This document shows positions 16,372-23,891 of a DNA stretch of 64,000 bases, piece by piece. The notes below the pieces were generated by a model, which saw only the letters and a list, made by a program, of their open reading frames with translations, searched no databases and was not told where the DNA came from. This DNA is from Methylobacterium sp. Leaf125. Its GTDB lineage: Bacteria; Pseudomonadota; Alphaproteobacteria; Rhizobiales; Beijerinckiaceae. Both the position numbers and the translations under genes were made by a program. Positions within the stretch are counted from its first letter, which is position 1. Each line of letters starts with the position of its first letter. The stretch lies in contig NZ_LMNU01000046.1 of the NCBI RefSeq assembly GCF_001423085.1, positions 124,001-188,000 on the forward strand, in the 5' to 3' direction.

Positions 16372-18507
16372 ATGTCGAGAGTGGATCGCTATGGGCGCAG
16401 CGGCTCTGGCCGCGTGAGGCTCACGGGCCTCGCCCTGCTCACCCTGACGGCCGCTTCGAGCGCCCACGCGGCCGATCTCGGTGCGCCGCGCCCGCGGGCC
16501 ACCGCGCCTGCGTTCGTCGATTGGTCGGGCCCCTATCTCGGGATCGAGGGCAGCGCCGGCAATTCCTACGGCGCCTACAACTTTCGCGACACCACGGTCG
16601 GTGGCCGCCCCGTCCGGGCATTCAAGACCGGCGACGCCACCGGTCAGTCCGACCTCGGTCGCAACGCCACCACCGCCGTCGGCGGCCTGTTCGGCGGTTA
16701 CAACTGGCAGACCGGCCCCTGGCTGTACGGCATCGAGGCCGATGTCGCGGGCGCGAACCTGAAGCGGCCGGTGCTCCTGCCCACCCCCGGCTTCGTCGGC
16801 GACGGCGATCCGGGTCTCGGCCTGATCCGGGCCAAGACCGACGCCTACGGAACCCTGCGCGGGCGCTTCGGCTACGCCTTCGAGCGGTCGCTGGTCTATG
16901 CGAGCTTCGGGCTCGCCGGCGCCAATGCCCGCCTCCTGGCGAGCTATCCGGATCCCGGCACCGGCCTCGTCACCCCTGCGCGGCGCGACCTCGCCTCCCT
17001 CGGCTTTACGCTGGGTGCCGGCGTGCAGTTCGCCGTGACCGAGAGCCTCGCCCTCGGGATCGACTACCGCTATCTCGACCTCGGCGACAACGGCCGCGTC
17101 AACCTCGGCGCCGTCCCGGGCCTCGGCCCGGTCACGACGCACCAGGATTCCTTCACCTCGCACCAGATGATGGCGCGCCTGTCCTGGCACCCGAACGGCT
17201 TCGTGCTGCCACCGGAGGTCGACGAGGCCGCCCCCCACGATCCCGGCGACGGCTCCGGAGACCGGTTCTCGCTCCACGGCCAGACCACCTTCATCGCCCA
17301 GGGGGTGCCGGGCTTCCGCGCGCCCTATACCGGCCCGGCGAGCCTGATCGGCCATCAGGTGCAGTCGACTACCACCGCCACCGCCTTCCTGGGGCTCAAG
17401 CTCTTCGAAGGCACGGAACTCTACTACAATCCCGAATTCTCCCAGGGCTTCGGCCTGAGCCGGACCCTGGGCGTTGCCGGCTTCGTCAACGGCGAGGCGC
17501 AGAAGGCGGGCGCGCCGTTTCCGAAGCTGCGCTCCAACCGCTACTTCGTGCGTCAGACCTTCGGCTTCGGCGGTGAGACCGAGGACGTTCCGGACGGCCC
17601 GAACCAGGTCGCCACCCGGCGCGACATCGAGCGGATCACCGTGGTGGCGGGCAAGTTCGCCCTCGGCGACTACTTCGATGGCAACATCTACGCCCACGAC
17701 CCGCGGGTCGACTTCATGAACTGGGGCATCTGGGCCTCCGGCGCCTACGACTTCCCCGCCAACCTGCCCGGCTTCACCCAGGGCGTGATGGTCGAGTACA
17801 ACCGCGCCGCGTTCGCGATCCGGGCCGCCTACACCCAGGTGCCGAAGGAGCCCTCCAGCGACGTCCTCGACCCCCGCGTCTTCCGCCGGGCCGGCACCAC
17901 CATCGAGTTCGAGGAACGCCACGTGCTGCCGGTCCTCGACCAGCCCGGAAAGCTGCGCCTCGGCTTCTTCAGCAATGTCGGCAACACGGCGGATTTCCGG
18001 GAGGTGGTGTCGCTGACCCAGGCCGGGCTCTTCGGTGACATCAACGACGCGGCCGCCGCCACGCGGGCCGCACGGCGCAAGACCGGCTTCTACCTGAATC
18101 TCGAGCAGGCGGTGACGCCGGACCTCGGCGTCTTCGCCCGCTTCAGCGCCAATGACGGCCGCACCGAGAGCCTGTCCTTCACCGATATCGACCAGTCCGT
18201 CTCCGGCGGCCTGTCCCTCAAGGGCACCGCCTGGGGCCGGCCCGGCGACACGGTGGGCCTCGGCACCTCGATGAACACGATCTCGCCGAGCCATCGCGCC
18301 TTCTTCGCCAACGGCGGCGTCGGCCTCCTCATCGGCGACGGCCGGCTCGACTATGCCCCCGAGCGCGCGGTGGAGGCCTACTACGCCTTCGCCCTGAGCA
18401 AGTCCCTGACCCTGTCGGTCAATTATCAGCACGTGGAGAACCCGGCCTACAACCGGGACCGCGGACCGGCGGACTTCTTCGGCACCCGCATCCACGCGGA
18501 TTTCTGA
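16372..18507 (+). CDS. Fused outer-membrane protein: Omp25-like barrel plus OprB-type carbohydrate porin
   Basis: A 711-residue outer-membrane protein. A signal peptide (TGLALLTLTAASSAHA) ends near residue 33. Residues 45-285 form an eight-strand beta-barrel of the Omp25/OmpA-like type (DWSGPYLGIEGSAGNSYGAY, GLFGGYNWQTG, GRFGYAFERSLVYASFGLAGAN, DYRYLDLGDNG, MMARLSWH). Residues from about 298 start an OprB porin (SLHGQTTFIAQGVPGF, AFLGLKLFEGTELYYNPEF, FGLGD-like KFALGDYFDGN, DFMNWGIWASGAYDFPAN) and end in NPAYNRDRGPADFFGTRIHADF-like strands with a terminal aromatic. OprB porins pass sugars. ATG 16372 is taken as the start. The two-barrel fusion is unusual in general and its pore arrangement is unknown. 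Confidence 0.9.
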   Translation: MSRVDRYGRSGSGRVRLTGLALLTLTAASSAHAADLGAPRPRATAPAFVDWSGPYLGIEGSAGNSYGAYNFRDTTVGGRPVRAFKTGDATGQSDLGRNATTAVGGLFGGYNWQTGPWLYGIEADVAGANLKRPVLLPTPGFVGDGDPGLGLIRAKTDAYGTLRGRFGYAFERSLVYASFGLAGANARLLASYPDPGTGLVTPARRDLASLGFTLGAGVQFAVTESLALGIDYRYLDLGDNGRVNLGAVPGLGPVTTHQDSFTSHQMMARLSWHPNGFVLPPEVDEAAPHDPGDGSGDRFSLHGQTTFIAQGVPGFRAPYTGPASLIGHQVQSTTTATAFLGLKLFEGTELYYNPEFSQGFGLSRTLGVAGFVNGEAQKAGAPFPKLRSNRYFVRQTFGFGGETEDVPDGPNQVATRRDIERITVVAGKFALGDYFDGNIYAHDPRVDFMNWGIWASGAYDFPANLPGFTQGVMVEYNRAAFAIRAAYTQVPKEPSSDVLDPRVFRRAGTTIEFEERHVLPVLDQPGKLRLGFFSNVGNTADFREVVSLTQAGLFGDINDAAAATRAARRKTGFYLNLEQAVTPDLGVFARFSANDGRTESLSFTDIDQSVSGGLSLKGTAWGRPGDTVGLGTSMNTISPSHRAFFANGGVGLLIGDGRLDYAPERAVEAYYAFALSKSLTLSVNYQHVENPAYNRDRGPADFFGTRIHADF

Positions 18508-18529
18508 ACACGACGGCGCCGGTCTCGCG

Positions 18530-18829
18530 TCAGGAGCGCGGACGCTCCGGCTGGTCGCAGCGATAGGCCCGCCCGTTGAGCGACGCGACCGGCACGAACC
18601 GGCCGCCCGCGGCCCGGCACTCGGCGACATGCGCGTCCATGGCCCACTTGTCGGCGAGGGCGAGGCTGAGCGGGACGACCGTAACCACCAGCAGCAGCGC
18701 GACCACGGCGCAGACGGCCCAGCCGATCCCACGGGGCGGCGGCTCCGGTGGATGGAATCGCTCAGGTGGAAGCGGCGCGAGGAACGCCAGCGTGGTGAGC
18801 CCGAGGAGAGTGGCGCCGCCCATGATCAT
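18530..18829 (-). CDS. Small membrane protein with two spans
   Basis: 99 residues from ATG 18829 (an upstream GTG at 18847 would add six residues). One hydrophobic segment is at about 5-20 (GATLLGLTTLAFLAPLP) and a second at about 36-60 (AVCAVVALLLVVTVVPLSLALA), with a Pro-rich loop between. The C-terminus (CRAAGGRFVPVASLNGRAYRC) has two cysteines and probably faces the periplasm. It converges with the porin gene 22 bases away. The function is unknown. Confidence 0.65.
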   Translation of the reverse strand: MIMGGATLLGLTTLAFLAPLPPERFHPPEPPPRGIGWAVCAVVALLLVVTVVPLSLALADKWAMDAHVAECRAAGGRFVPVASLNGRAYRCDQPERPRS

Positions 18830-18935
18830 CCCGCATCGGTCAGGCACCCCAACCTATCGGATGCCGGCGCCCAGGGGAGGCGACCATACGAAGCAGCGCC
18901 CCCGCCGAGCCCCGGGGCACCGGCCGGCCCCGGCC

Positions 18936-19565
18936 TCACGCCCAGCGCGCCAGGGCCGCCTCCGCCTCCGCGGCGTTGTCGCGGATGCGGTAGACGGTCT
19001 GCCGGCTGAGGCCCGTGGCGGTGGCGATCGCCGAGATCCCCCTCCCCTCGACCAGGGCGGAGCGCACCGCCTCGTACTGCGCCCGGCTGAAGCTCGGCTT
19101 GCGTCCGCGATAGACGTCGCTGCGCGCCCGCGCCTGGGCGATGCCGGCCTTCTGCGCCTCACGCATGGCCTCCGCCTGGGCCTGGGCCGTCGCCGCCATG
19201 AAACCGATGAGGGCATCGCGCACGGCCTGTTGCATCGGATCCGCCGTGGCCCCGTCGAAGGTCAGCCGGTGGATGACCGTGCGCACCACGACGCCTCGGC
19301 GCATCATCTCTCGGAGCGTGTCGCAGACATCCGCGTAGTTGCGGCCCAGGCGGTCCACCCAGCGCACCACCAGCACGTCGCCCCGCCGCAGCAGATCGAA
19401 CAGTCGGCGCCCCTGCGGCCGCTCGCGCAGGCAGGTGCTCAGGCCCGACACCCCGTCATCGGCCACCACCTCGTCGATCACGAAGCCCGCGGCGACCGCC
19501 TGCGCCTCCTGGAGGGCGATGGTCTGGTCTCCTGTCGAGACCCGGGCATACAGAATGGTCTTCAT
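18936..19565 (-). CDS. Serine recombinase (resolvase/invertase family)
   Basis: A 209-residue small serine recombinase. The catalytic domain begins YARVSTGDQT with Arg8 and nucleophile Ser10; later active-site elements are RRGDVLVVRWVDRLGRNYAD (two Arg) and the long E helix with ALIGFMAATAQAQAEAMREA. The C-terminal helix-turn-helix reads SFSRAQYEAVRSALVEGRGISAIATATGLSRQTVYRI. The motif order and length match Tn3-type resolvases and DNA invertases. No transposase or invertible segment is recognisable nearby, so it looks like an orphan, either a mobile-element remnant or a domesticated gene. Confidence 0.9.
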   Translation of the reverse strand: MKTILYARVSTGDQTIALQEAQAVAAGFVIDEVVADDGVSGLSTCLRERPQGRRLFDLLRRGDVLVVRWVDRLGRNYADVCDTLREMMRRGVVVRTVIHRLTFDGATADPMQQAVRDALIGFMAATAQAQAEAMREAQKAGIAQARARSDVYRGRKPSFSRAQYEAVRSALVEGRGISAIATATGLSRQTVYRIRDNAAEAEAALARWA

Positions 19566-19938
19566 CGATCACGACCGCACCTGGACATCAGGCCCGCACG
19601 ACGCCGTCCGTCCGTTCCCGTGTCAATCCATTCAACGGGAGGAGGGCCGAGGTGCGGCGGCGTGATGCGGCGGCTCGACACCCCGGAGGCTTGGCATCCG
19701 GAGGCTTCGTCCGTCGCCGACCCGCAAGGCCGAGGCTGCCGGCTGACGACGTCGTCCAAGATGTATTCATGATGCATCGAGACTTGATCAGACCCTGATC
19801 TCAGGCCCCAGCGTTTAATCCTGCCCTCCACGTGCCTGGACGCACGTCATGGATGAGATCGAGGCCCCATATTGGGTTCAGACAGATGAAACGAGCCAAT
19901 TAACCCGGCTTGCACTGTATAGGAGCTCGATAGCCTCA
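19566..19938. other. Intergenic region between recombinase and secreted-protein gene
   Basis: 373 bases with divergent genes on both sides. I see no coding sequence. The perfect inverted repeat ACGTGC-6-GCACGT (19830-19847) and the pair GATCAG/CTGATC near 19787-19800 are possible binding or recombinase sites, but neither forms a recognisable res site. A fairly AT-rich stretch at 19860-19925 probably holds the promoter of the gene at 19939. Confidence 0.4.
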
Positions 19939-20199
19939 ATGAAGACCCGTATCGCCGCCATCGCCGCCGCTCTCGTCCTCGGCGCTGCTCCGATCTCGTC
20001 CGCCATGGCCTACGACAGCCCCGCCCGTTACACGTCCTTCGCGCCCTACGATGTCGAGACGACGGGCTCGGTGAACGACATGCGCCGTCCCCCGGCCTAT
20101 CTCGGTTGTCCGATGAGCTCGGCCGCCGAGGGCAACGCCAACCAGCAGAACTTCCCCACCCAGCAGTACGGCCAGACCTCGGGCGGTAACCGCTGCTGA
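19939..20199 (+). CDS. Small secreted protein with C-terminal QQNFP/QQYGQTSGG motif (paralogue 2)
   Basis: An 86-residue paralogue of the protein at 657-926. Residues 1-24 are a signal peptide (MKTRIAAIAAALVLGAA, cleaved near SAMA). The mature protein has the DVETTGSV element and the tail GNANQQNFP, T, QQYGQTSGG, N, RC. Cysteines at 57 and 86 keep the 29-residue spacing of the first copy. AGGAG at 19921-19925 lies 13 bases before the ATG, as in the first copy. The function is unknown. A 32-codon gene follows after 23 bases and is probably co-transcribed. Confidence 0.8.
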   Translation: MKTRIAAIAAALVLGAAPISSAMAYDSPARYTSFAPYDVETTGSVNDMRRPPAYLGCPMSSAAEGNANQQNFPTQQYGQTSGGNRC

Positions 20200-20222
20200 T
20201 CGGACGCGGGAAGGAGACTCAC

Positions 20223-20321
20223 ATGCTGCTGAAAGGCTTCTCCTACGCCATGGTCGCGGCCTTTGCCGGCGGCCTCGTCTTCACCATCGTCGGCTCGGCC
20301 CAGGCCTATCTCAACCTGTAA
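20223..20321 (+). CDS. 32-residue hydrophobic peptide
   Basis: A short gene with a strong ribosome-binding site (GGAAGGAGA at 20209-20217). The product opens MLLKGFSYAMVAAFAGG and closes with VFTIVGSAQAYLNL, a single hydrophobic segment that could be a signal peptide cleaved after AQA or a membrane anchor. It follows the secreted-protein gene by 23 bases. A stem-loop with 9-bp arms follows at 20351-20381. The function is unknown. Confidence 0.6.
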   Translation: MLLKGFSYAMVAAFAGGLVFTIVGSAQAYLNL

Positions 20322-20350
20322 GCCGTGCCTGGACCGACAGGATCCCCCAC

Positions 20351-20381
20351 CGACCCGCCCGGCCTTCGCCGCGGCGGGTCG
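20351..20381 (+). other. Stem-loop after the small-protein pair
   Basis: CGACCCGCC (20351-20359) and GGCGGGTCG (20373-20381) form a perfect 9-bp stem with a 13-base loop. No T run follows, so if it affects transcript ends it would do so by blocking decay or with Rho. Confidence 0.35.
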
Positions 20382-20543
20382 CGTCGTGAGCGCGGGCAGC
20401 GCCCGTTGCCCAGCGCTCGCCACCCGGTCTCCGGGAGGCTATAGCCGTCGGGCGTGCGTCAGTGCGTCCCCGCTCGCGGAAGGGCGCCTCCGGCCGATCC
20501 CGAGGCTGCCCGTGTCTGCCCGTTCCTCTCATCGCTCGAGCTG

Positions 20544-23477
20544 ATGCCGCCTCAACTCCTCCTTGCCATCGCCGCGATCCTTCCCTTTCTGGGCAGCGCG
20601 GCCGTGATCAGCCTGCCCGGACATGCGCGCAACGCCGCCGCGATCCTGGCCGGGTCGATCCTGCTGGCGTGCCTGGCCTGCATCGGGCTCCTCTACCCGG
20701 CGGTCTCCGCGTCCGGCAGCAGCCTCGTCTGGGCGGTGGATTGGTTGCCGACGCTCGGCGTCCAGTTCGTCCTGCGGCTCGATGGCCTGGCCTGGCTGTT
20801 CGCGATCCTCGTGCTCGGGATCGGCGCGCTCGTGGTCCTGTACGCCCGCTACTACATGGCCGCCGAAGATCCGGTCCCGCGCCTCTTCAGCTATCTCCTC
20901 GCCTTCGTCGGCGCGATGCTGGGAATCGTGCTCTCGGGCAATCTGATCCAGCTCGTCGTCTTCTGGGAACTGACGAGCATCGTGTCCTTCCTGCTGATCG
21001 GCTACTGGACCGACAACGCCTCCGCCCGCGATGGGGCCCGGATGGCCCTCACCATCACGGCGGCCGGCGGGCTCTGCCTGTTCGTCGGCATGGTGCTGAT
21101 CGGGCAGATCGTCGGGAGCTATGACCTCGGGGTGGTCCTGGCCTCGGGCGACGCGATCCGCTCCAGTCCGCTCTACCTGCCGGCCCTGGTGCTGGTGCTG
21201 GCGGGCGCCCTGACCAAGTCGGCGCAGTTCCCCTTCCATATCTGGCTGCCGCGCGCGATGGCGGCCCCGACGCCGATCAGCGCGTACCTGCACTCCGCCA
21301 CGATGGTGAAGGCCGGCATCTTCCTGATGATCCGCTTCTGGCCCGTGCTGGCCGGCACCGAGAGCTGGTACTGGATCGTCGGCACCGCCGGCATGGCGAC
21401 GATGCTGGTGGGGGCCTGGAGCGCGATCTTCCAGCACGACCTCAAGGGCCTGCTCGCCTACTCCACGATCAGCCATCTCGGGCTCATCACCCTCCTGCTC
21501 GGCCTGGATTCGCCCCTCGCCGTCGTGGCGGCGATCTTCCACACCGTGAACCACGCGACCTTCAAGGCCTCGCTCTTCATGGCGGCCGGGATCATCGACC
21601 ACGAGACCGGCACGCGGGACATGCGCCGCCTCAGCGGGCTGTGGCGGGCGATGCCCTACACGGCGACGCTGGCGATGGTGGCTGCCGCCGCGATGGCGGG
21701 CGTGCCCCTCCTCAACGGCTTCCTCTCGAAGGAGATGTTCCTGGCTGAAGCCGTCGACAATGCGGGCGAGCACTGGCTGAACCTCGCCCTGCCGGTGCTG
21801 GCGACGCTCGCGAGCGCCTTCACCATGCTCTACTCGGTGCGCTTCATCCGCCAGACCTTCTTCGGGCCCGCCCCCCACGACCTGCCGCACGCACCCCACG
21901 AGCCGGTCCGGTGGATGCGCATCCCGATCGAACTCCTCGTCCTGGTCTGCATCGCGATCGGCCTCGTGCCGAACCTCACCATCGGGCCTGCCCTGGCGGG
22001 CGCGGTCCGGTCGGTCCTCGGCGCACGGACGCCGGACTACGACCTCGCGATCTGGCACGGCTTCAACGCGCCGCTGGCCCTGAGCGTCGTGGCGCTCGTC
22101 GGAGGCGTCGCGCTCTACGTCGCGTTCGGGCGGCGGATCAACCGCAATCCCCGCGGCGGCCCCTGGCTGATGGACCGGATCGACGGCGGCTGGCTGTTCG
22201 AGCGGGCGATGACGGGCCTCGTGACCGGTGCCCGGCGGCTTGAGGGGCACCTGGGCAGCGAGCGCCTCCAGGTGCAGTTGCGCATCCTCTTTCTGACCGT
22301 GCTCCTGGCCGCCATGATGGCCGGAGCCGACCGGGGGCTCGATCTCTTCGCTTCGGGAAAAACAACGGCGTTCGACCCCGCCTTCGCGCTGATGTGGCTG
22401 GTGGGCGCGGCTTGCGCGATCGGGGCGGCGGAGCGGGCGAAGTACCATCGCCTCTCGGCCGCCATCTTCGTCGGCGGCGCCGGGCTCGTGAGCAGCCTGA
22501 CCTTCCTCTGGCTCTCGGCGCCCGACCTCGCGGTCACGCAGATCCTGGTGGAGATCGTCACCACGGTGATGCTGCTGTTGGGCTTGCGCTGGCTGCCCAA
22601 GCGCGACGCCGCGATTTCGGCGTCGGCCTCCGAGACCGCGCGCGCCCGGCGCCGGCGCATGATCGATTTCTGCATCGCGGCCTTCGCCGGCCTCGGTCTC
22701 GCCGGGCTCGCCTACGCGGTGATGACGCGGCCGGCGGTCGACGGCATCGCGCGCTGGTTCGTGGAGGAGGCCTACCCGCGCGCTGGCGGGCGCAACGTCG
22801 TCAACGTCCTGCTGGTCGATTTCCGCGCGTTCGACACCCTGGGCGAGATCTGCGTGCTCGGCATCGTCGGCCTCACGGTGTTCGCGCTGCTGCGCCGCTT
22901 CCGCCCGGGGTCGGACAGTCTGCAGCGTCCCAAGCAGCAGGTCAGCCACGATGCCTACGACGCGGCGCGGGCCGACCGCAGCCCCGGCGACACTGCCGCC
23001 GATGCCCTGCTGGTTCCCCGGGTGGTCACGACCTGGCTGTTCCCCTTCATCGTCCTGCTCGCCCTGCACCTGTTCCTGCGGGGACATGACCTGCCCGGCG
23101 GGGGCTTCGCGGGCGGCATCGCGCTGACCATCGCTTTCGTGCTGCAATACATGGCCCAGGGGGCCGAGTGGGTGGAGGAGCGCCTGCGCATCCGACCCAT
23201 CGCCTGGATCGGCGTCGGCCTGCTGGTCGCCGTCCTGGCGGGCGCGGGATCCTGGCTGTTCGGGCGGCCGTTCCTCACCGCCTACTTCGCCTACTGGGAG
23301 CCGCCGCTGCTCGGAAAGGTGCCGGTTGCGAGCGCGCTGGTGTTCGACCTCGGGATCATGGTCCTGGTGGTGGGGGCGAGCGCGCTGATGCTCGTCGCCT
23401 TGGCGCACCAATCGGTGCGTCGGACGCGGGCGGCCGAAGCCGAGGCGGAGCGGATCGCCGAGAGGGAGCCGGCCTGA
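20544..23477 (+). CDS. mrpA: Mrp/Mnh cation/proton antiporter, fused subunits A and B
   Basis: 977 residues. The N-terminal three quarters are MrpA, related to the proton-pumping NuoL subunit: many membrane spans and the proton-antiporter core with FWELTSIVSFLLIGYW, KSAQFPFHIWLPRAMAAPTPISAYLHSATMVKAG (quoted in parts here) and LAYSTISHLGL. From about residue 824 comes an MrpB domain with the signature LRGHDLPGGGFAGG. The A-B fusion is the usual form in Alphaproteobacteria (PhaAB). It exchanges Na+ or K+ for H+ in the inner membrane. ATG 20544 starts the first helix. Its stop overlaps the mrpC start (TGATG). Confidence 0.95.
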   Translation: MPPQLLLAIAAILPFLGSAAVISLPGHARNAAAILAGSILLACLACIGLLYPAVSASGSSLVWAVDWLPTLGVQFVLRLDGLAWLFAILVLGIGALVVLYARYYMAAEDPVPRLFSYLLAFVGAMLGIVLSGNLIQLVVFWELTSIVSFLLIGYWTDNASARDGARMALTITAAGGLCLFVGMVLIGQIVGSYDLGVVLASGDAIRSSPLYLPALVLVLAGALTKSAQFPFHIWLPRAMAAPTPISAYLHSATMVKAGIFLMIRFWPVLAGTESWYWIVGTAGMATMLVGAWSAIFQHDLKGLLAYSTISHLGLITLLLGLDSPLAVVAAIFHTVNHATFKASLFMAAGIIDHETGTRDMRRLSGLWRAMPYTATLAMVAAAAMAGVPLLNGFLSKEMFLAEAVDNAGEHWLNLALPVLATLASAFTMLYSVRFIRQTFFGPAPHDLPHAPHEPVRWMRIPIELLVLVCIAIGLVPNLTIGPALAGAVRSVLGARTPDYDLAIWHGFNAPLALSVVALVGGVALYVAFGRRINRNPRGGPWLMDRIDGGWLFERAMTGLVTGARRLEGHLGSERLQVQLRILFLTVLLAAMMAGADRGLDLFASGKTTAFDPAFALMWLVGAACAIGAAERAKYHRLSAAIFVGGAGLVSSLTFLWLSAPDLAVTQILVEIVTTVMLLLGLRWLPKRDAAISASASETARARRRRMIDFCIAAFAGLGLAGLAYAVMTRPAVDGIARWFVEEAYPRAGGRNVVNVLLVDFRAFDTLGEICVLGIVGLTVFALLRRFRPGSDSLQRPKQQVSHDAYDAARADRSPGDTAADALLVPRVVTTWLFPFIVLLALHLFLRGHDLPGGGFAGGIALTIAFVLQYMAQGAEWVEERLRIRPIAWIGVGLLVAVLAGAGSWLFGRPFLTAYFAYWEPPLLGKVPVASALVFDLGIMVLVVGASALMLVALAHQSVRRTRAAEAEAERIAEREPA

Positions 23478-23845
23478 TGGAACTCGTCCTGTCGCTGGGC
23501 ATCGGCGTCTTCGCTGCCTCGGGCATCTGGCTGATGCTGCGCCCGCGCACCTTCCAGGTCGCCCTCGGTATTTCGCTGCTGAGCTACGCCGTGAACCTCT
23601 TCATCTTCGCCATGGGACGTCTCACGGTCGGGGCGCCGCCGGTACTCGGGGCCGGCGCCGAGGTGGTCTCCGTCGACGATCCGGTGCCCCAGGCCCTGGT
23701 CCTCACCGCCCTGGTGATCGGCTTCGCGCTGACCGCACTCTTCCTCGTCGTCCTGCTGGCCGCCCGCGGCATCACCGGAAGCGATCACGTGGATGGGCGC
23801 GAGCCCGCCCAGGCCGAACCGCAGCCCGGGAATCCGCACCCATGA
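23477..23845 (+). CDS. mrpC: Mrp/Mnh antiporter subunit C
   Basis: 122 residues with three membrane spans, related to NuoK: MELVLSLGIGVFAASGIWLML, RTFQVALGISLLSYAVNLFIFAMG and DPVPQALVLTALVIGFALTALFLV. The segment VDDPVPQALVLTAIVI-like is the MrpC/NuoK signature. The start overlaps the mrpA stop by one base. It is a structural subunit of the Mrp complex. Confidence 0.94.
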   Translation: MELVLSLGIGVFAASGIWLMLRPRTFQVALGISLLSYAVNLFIFAMGRLTVGAPPVLGAGAEVVSVDDPVPQALVLTALVIGFALTALFLVVLLAARGITGSDHVDGREPAQAEPQPGNPHP

Positions 23846-23891
23846 GACGCTCCCCCAGCAGGAGGCCTCCCTCCGCGATGGCCCGTTGCCG

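Noticed and set aside
20529..23411. A 960-codon open frame antisense to mrpA
   Set aside because: It is rich in Arg, Gly, Gln, His and Asp with no domain; such mirror frames are common opposite GC-rich membrane-protein genes. The plus-strand Mrp genes explain the region.
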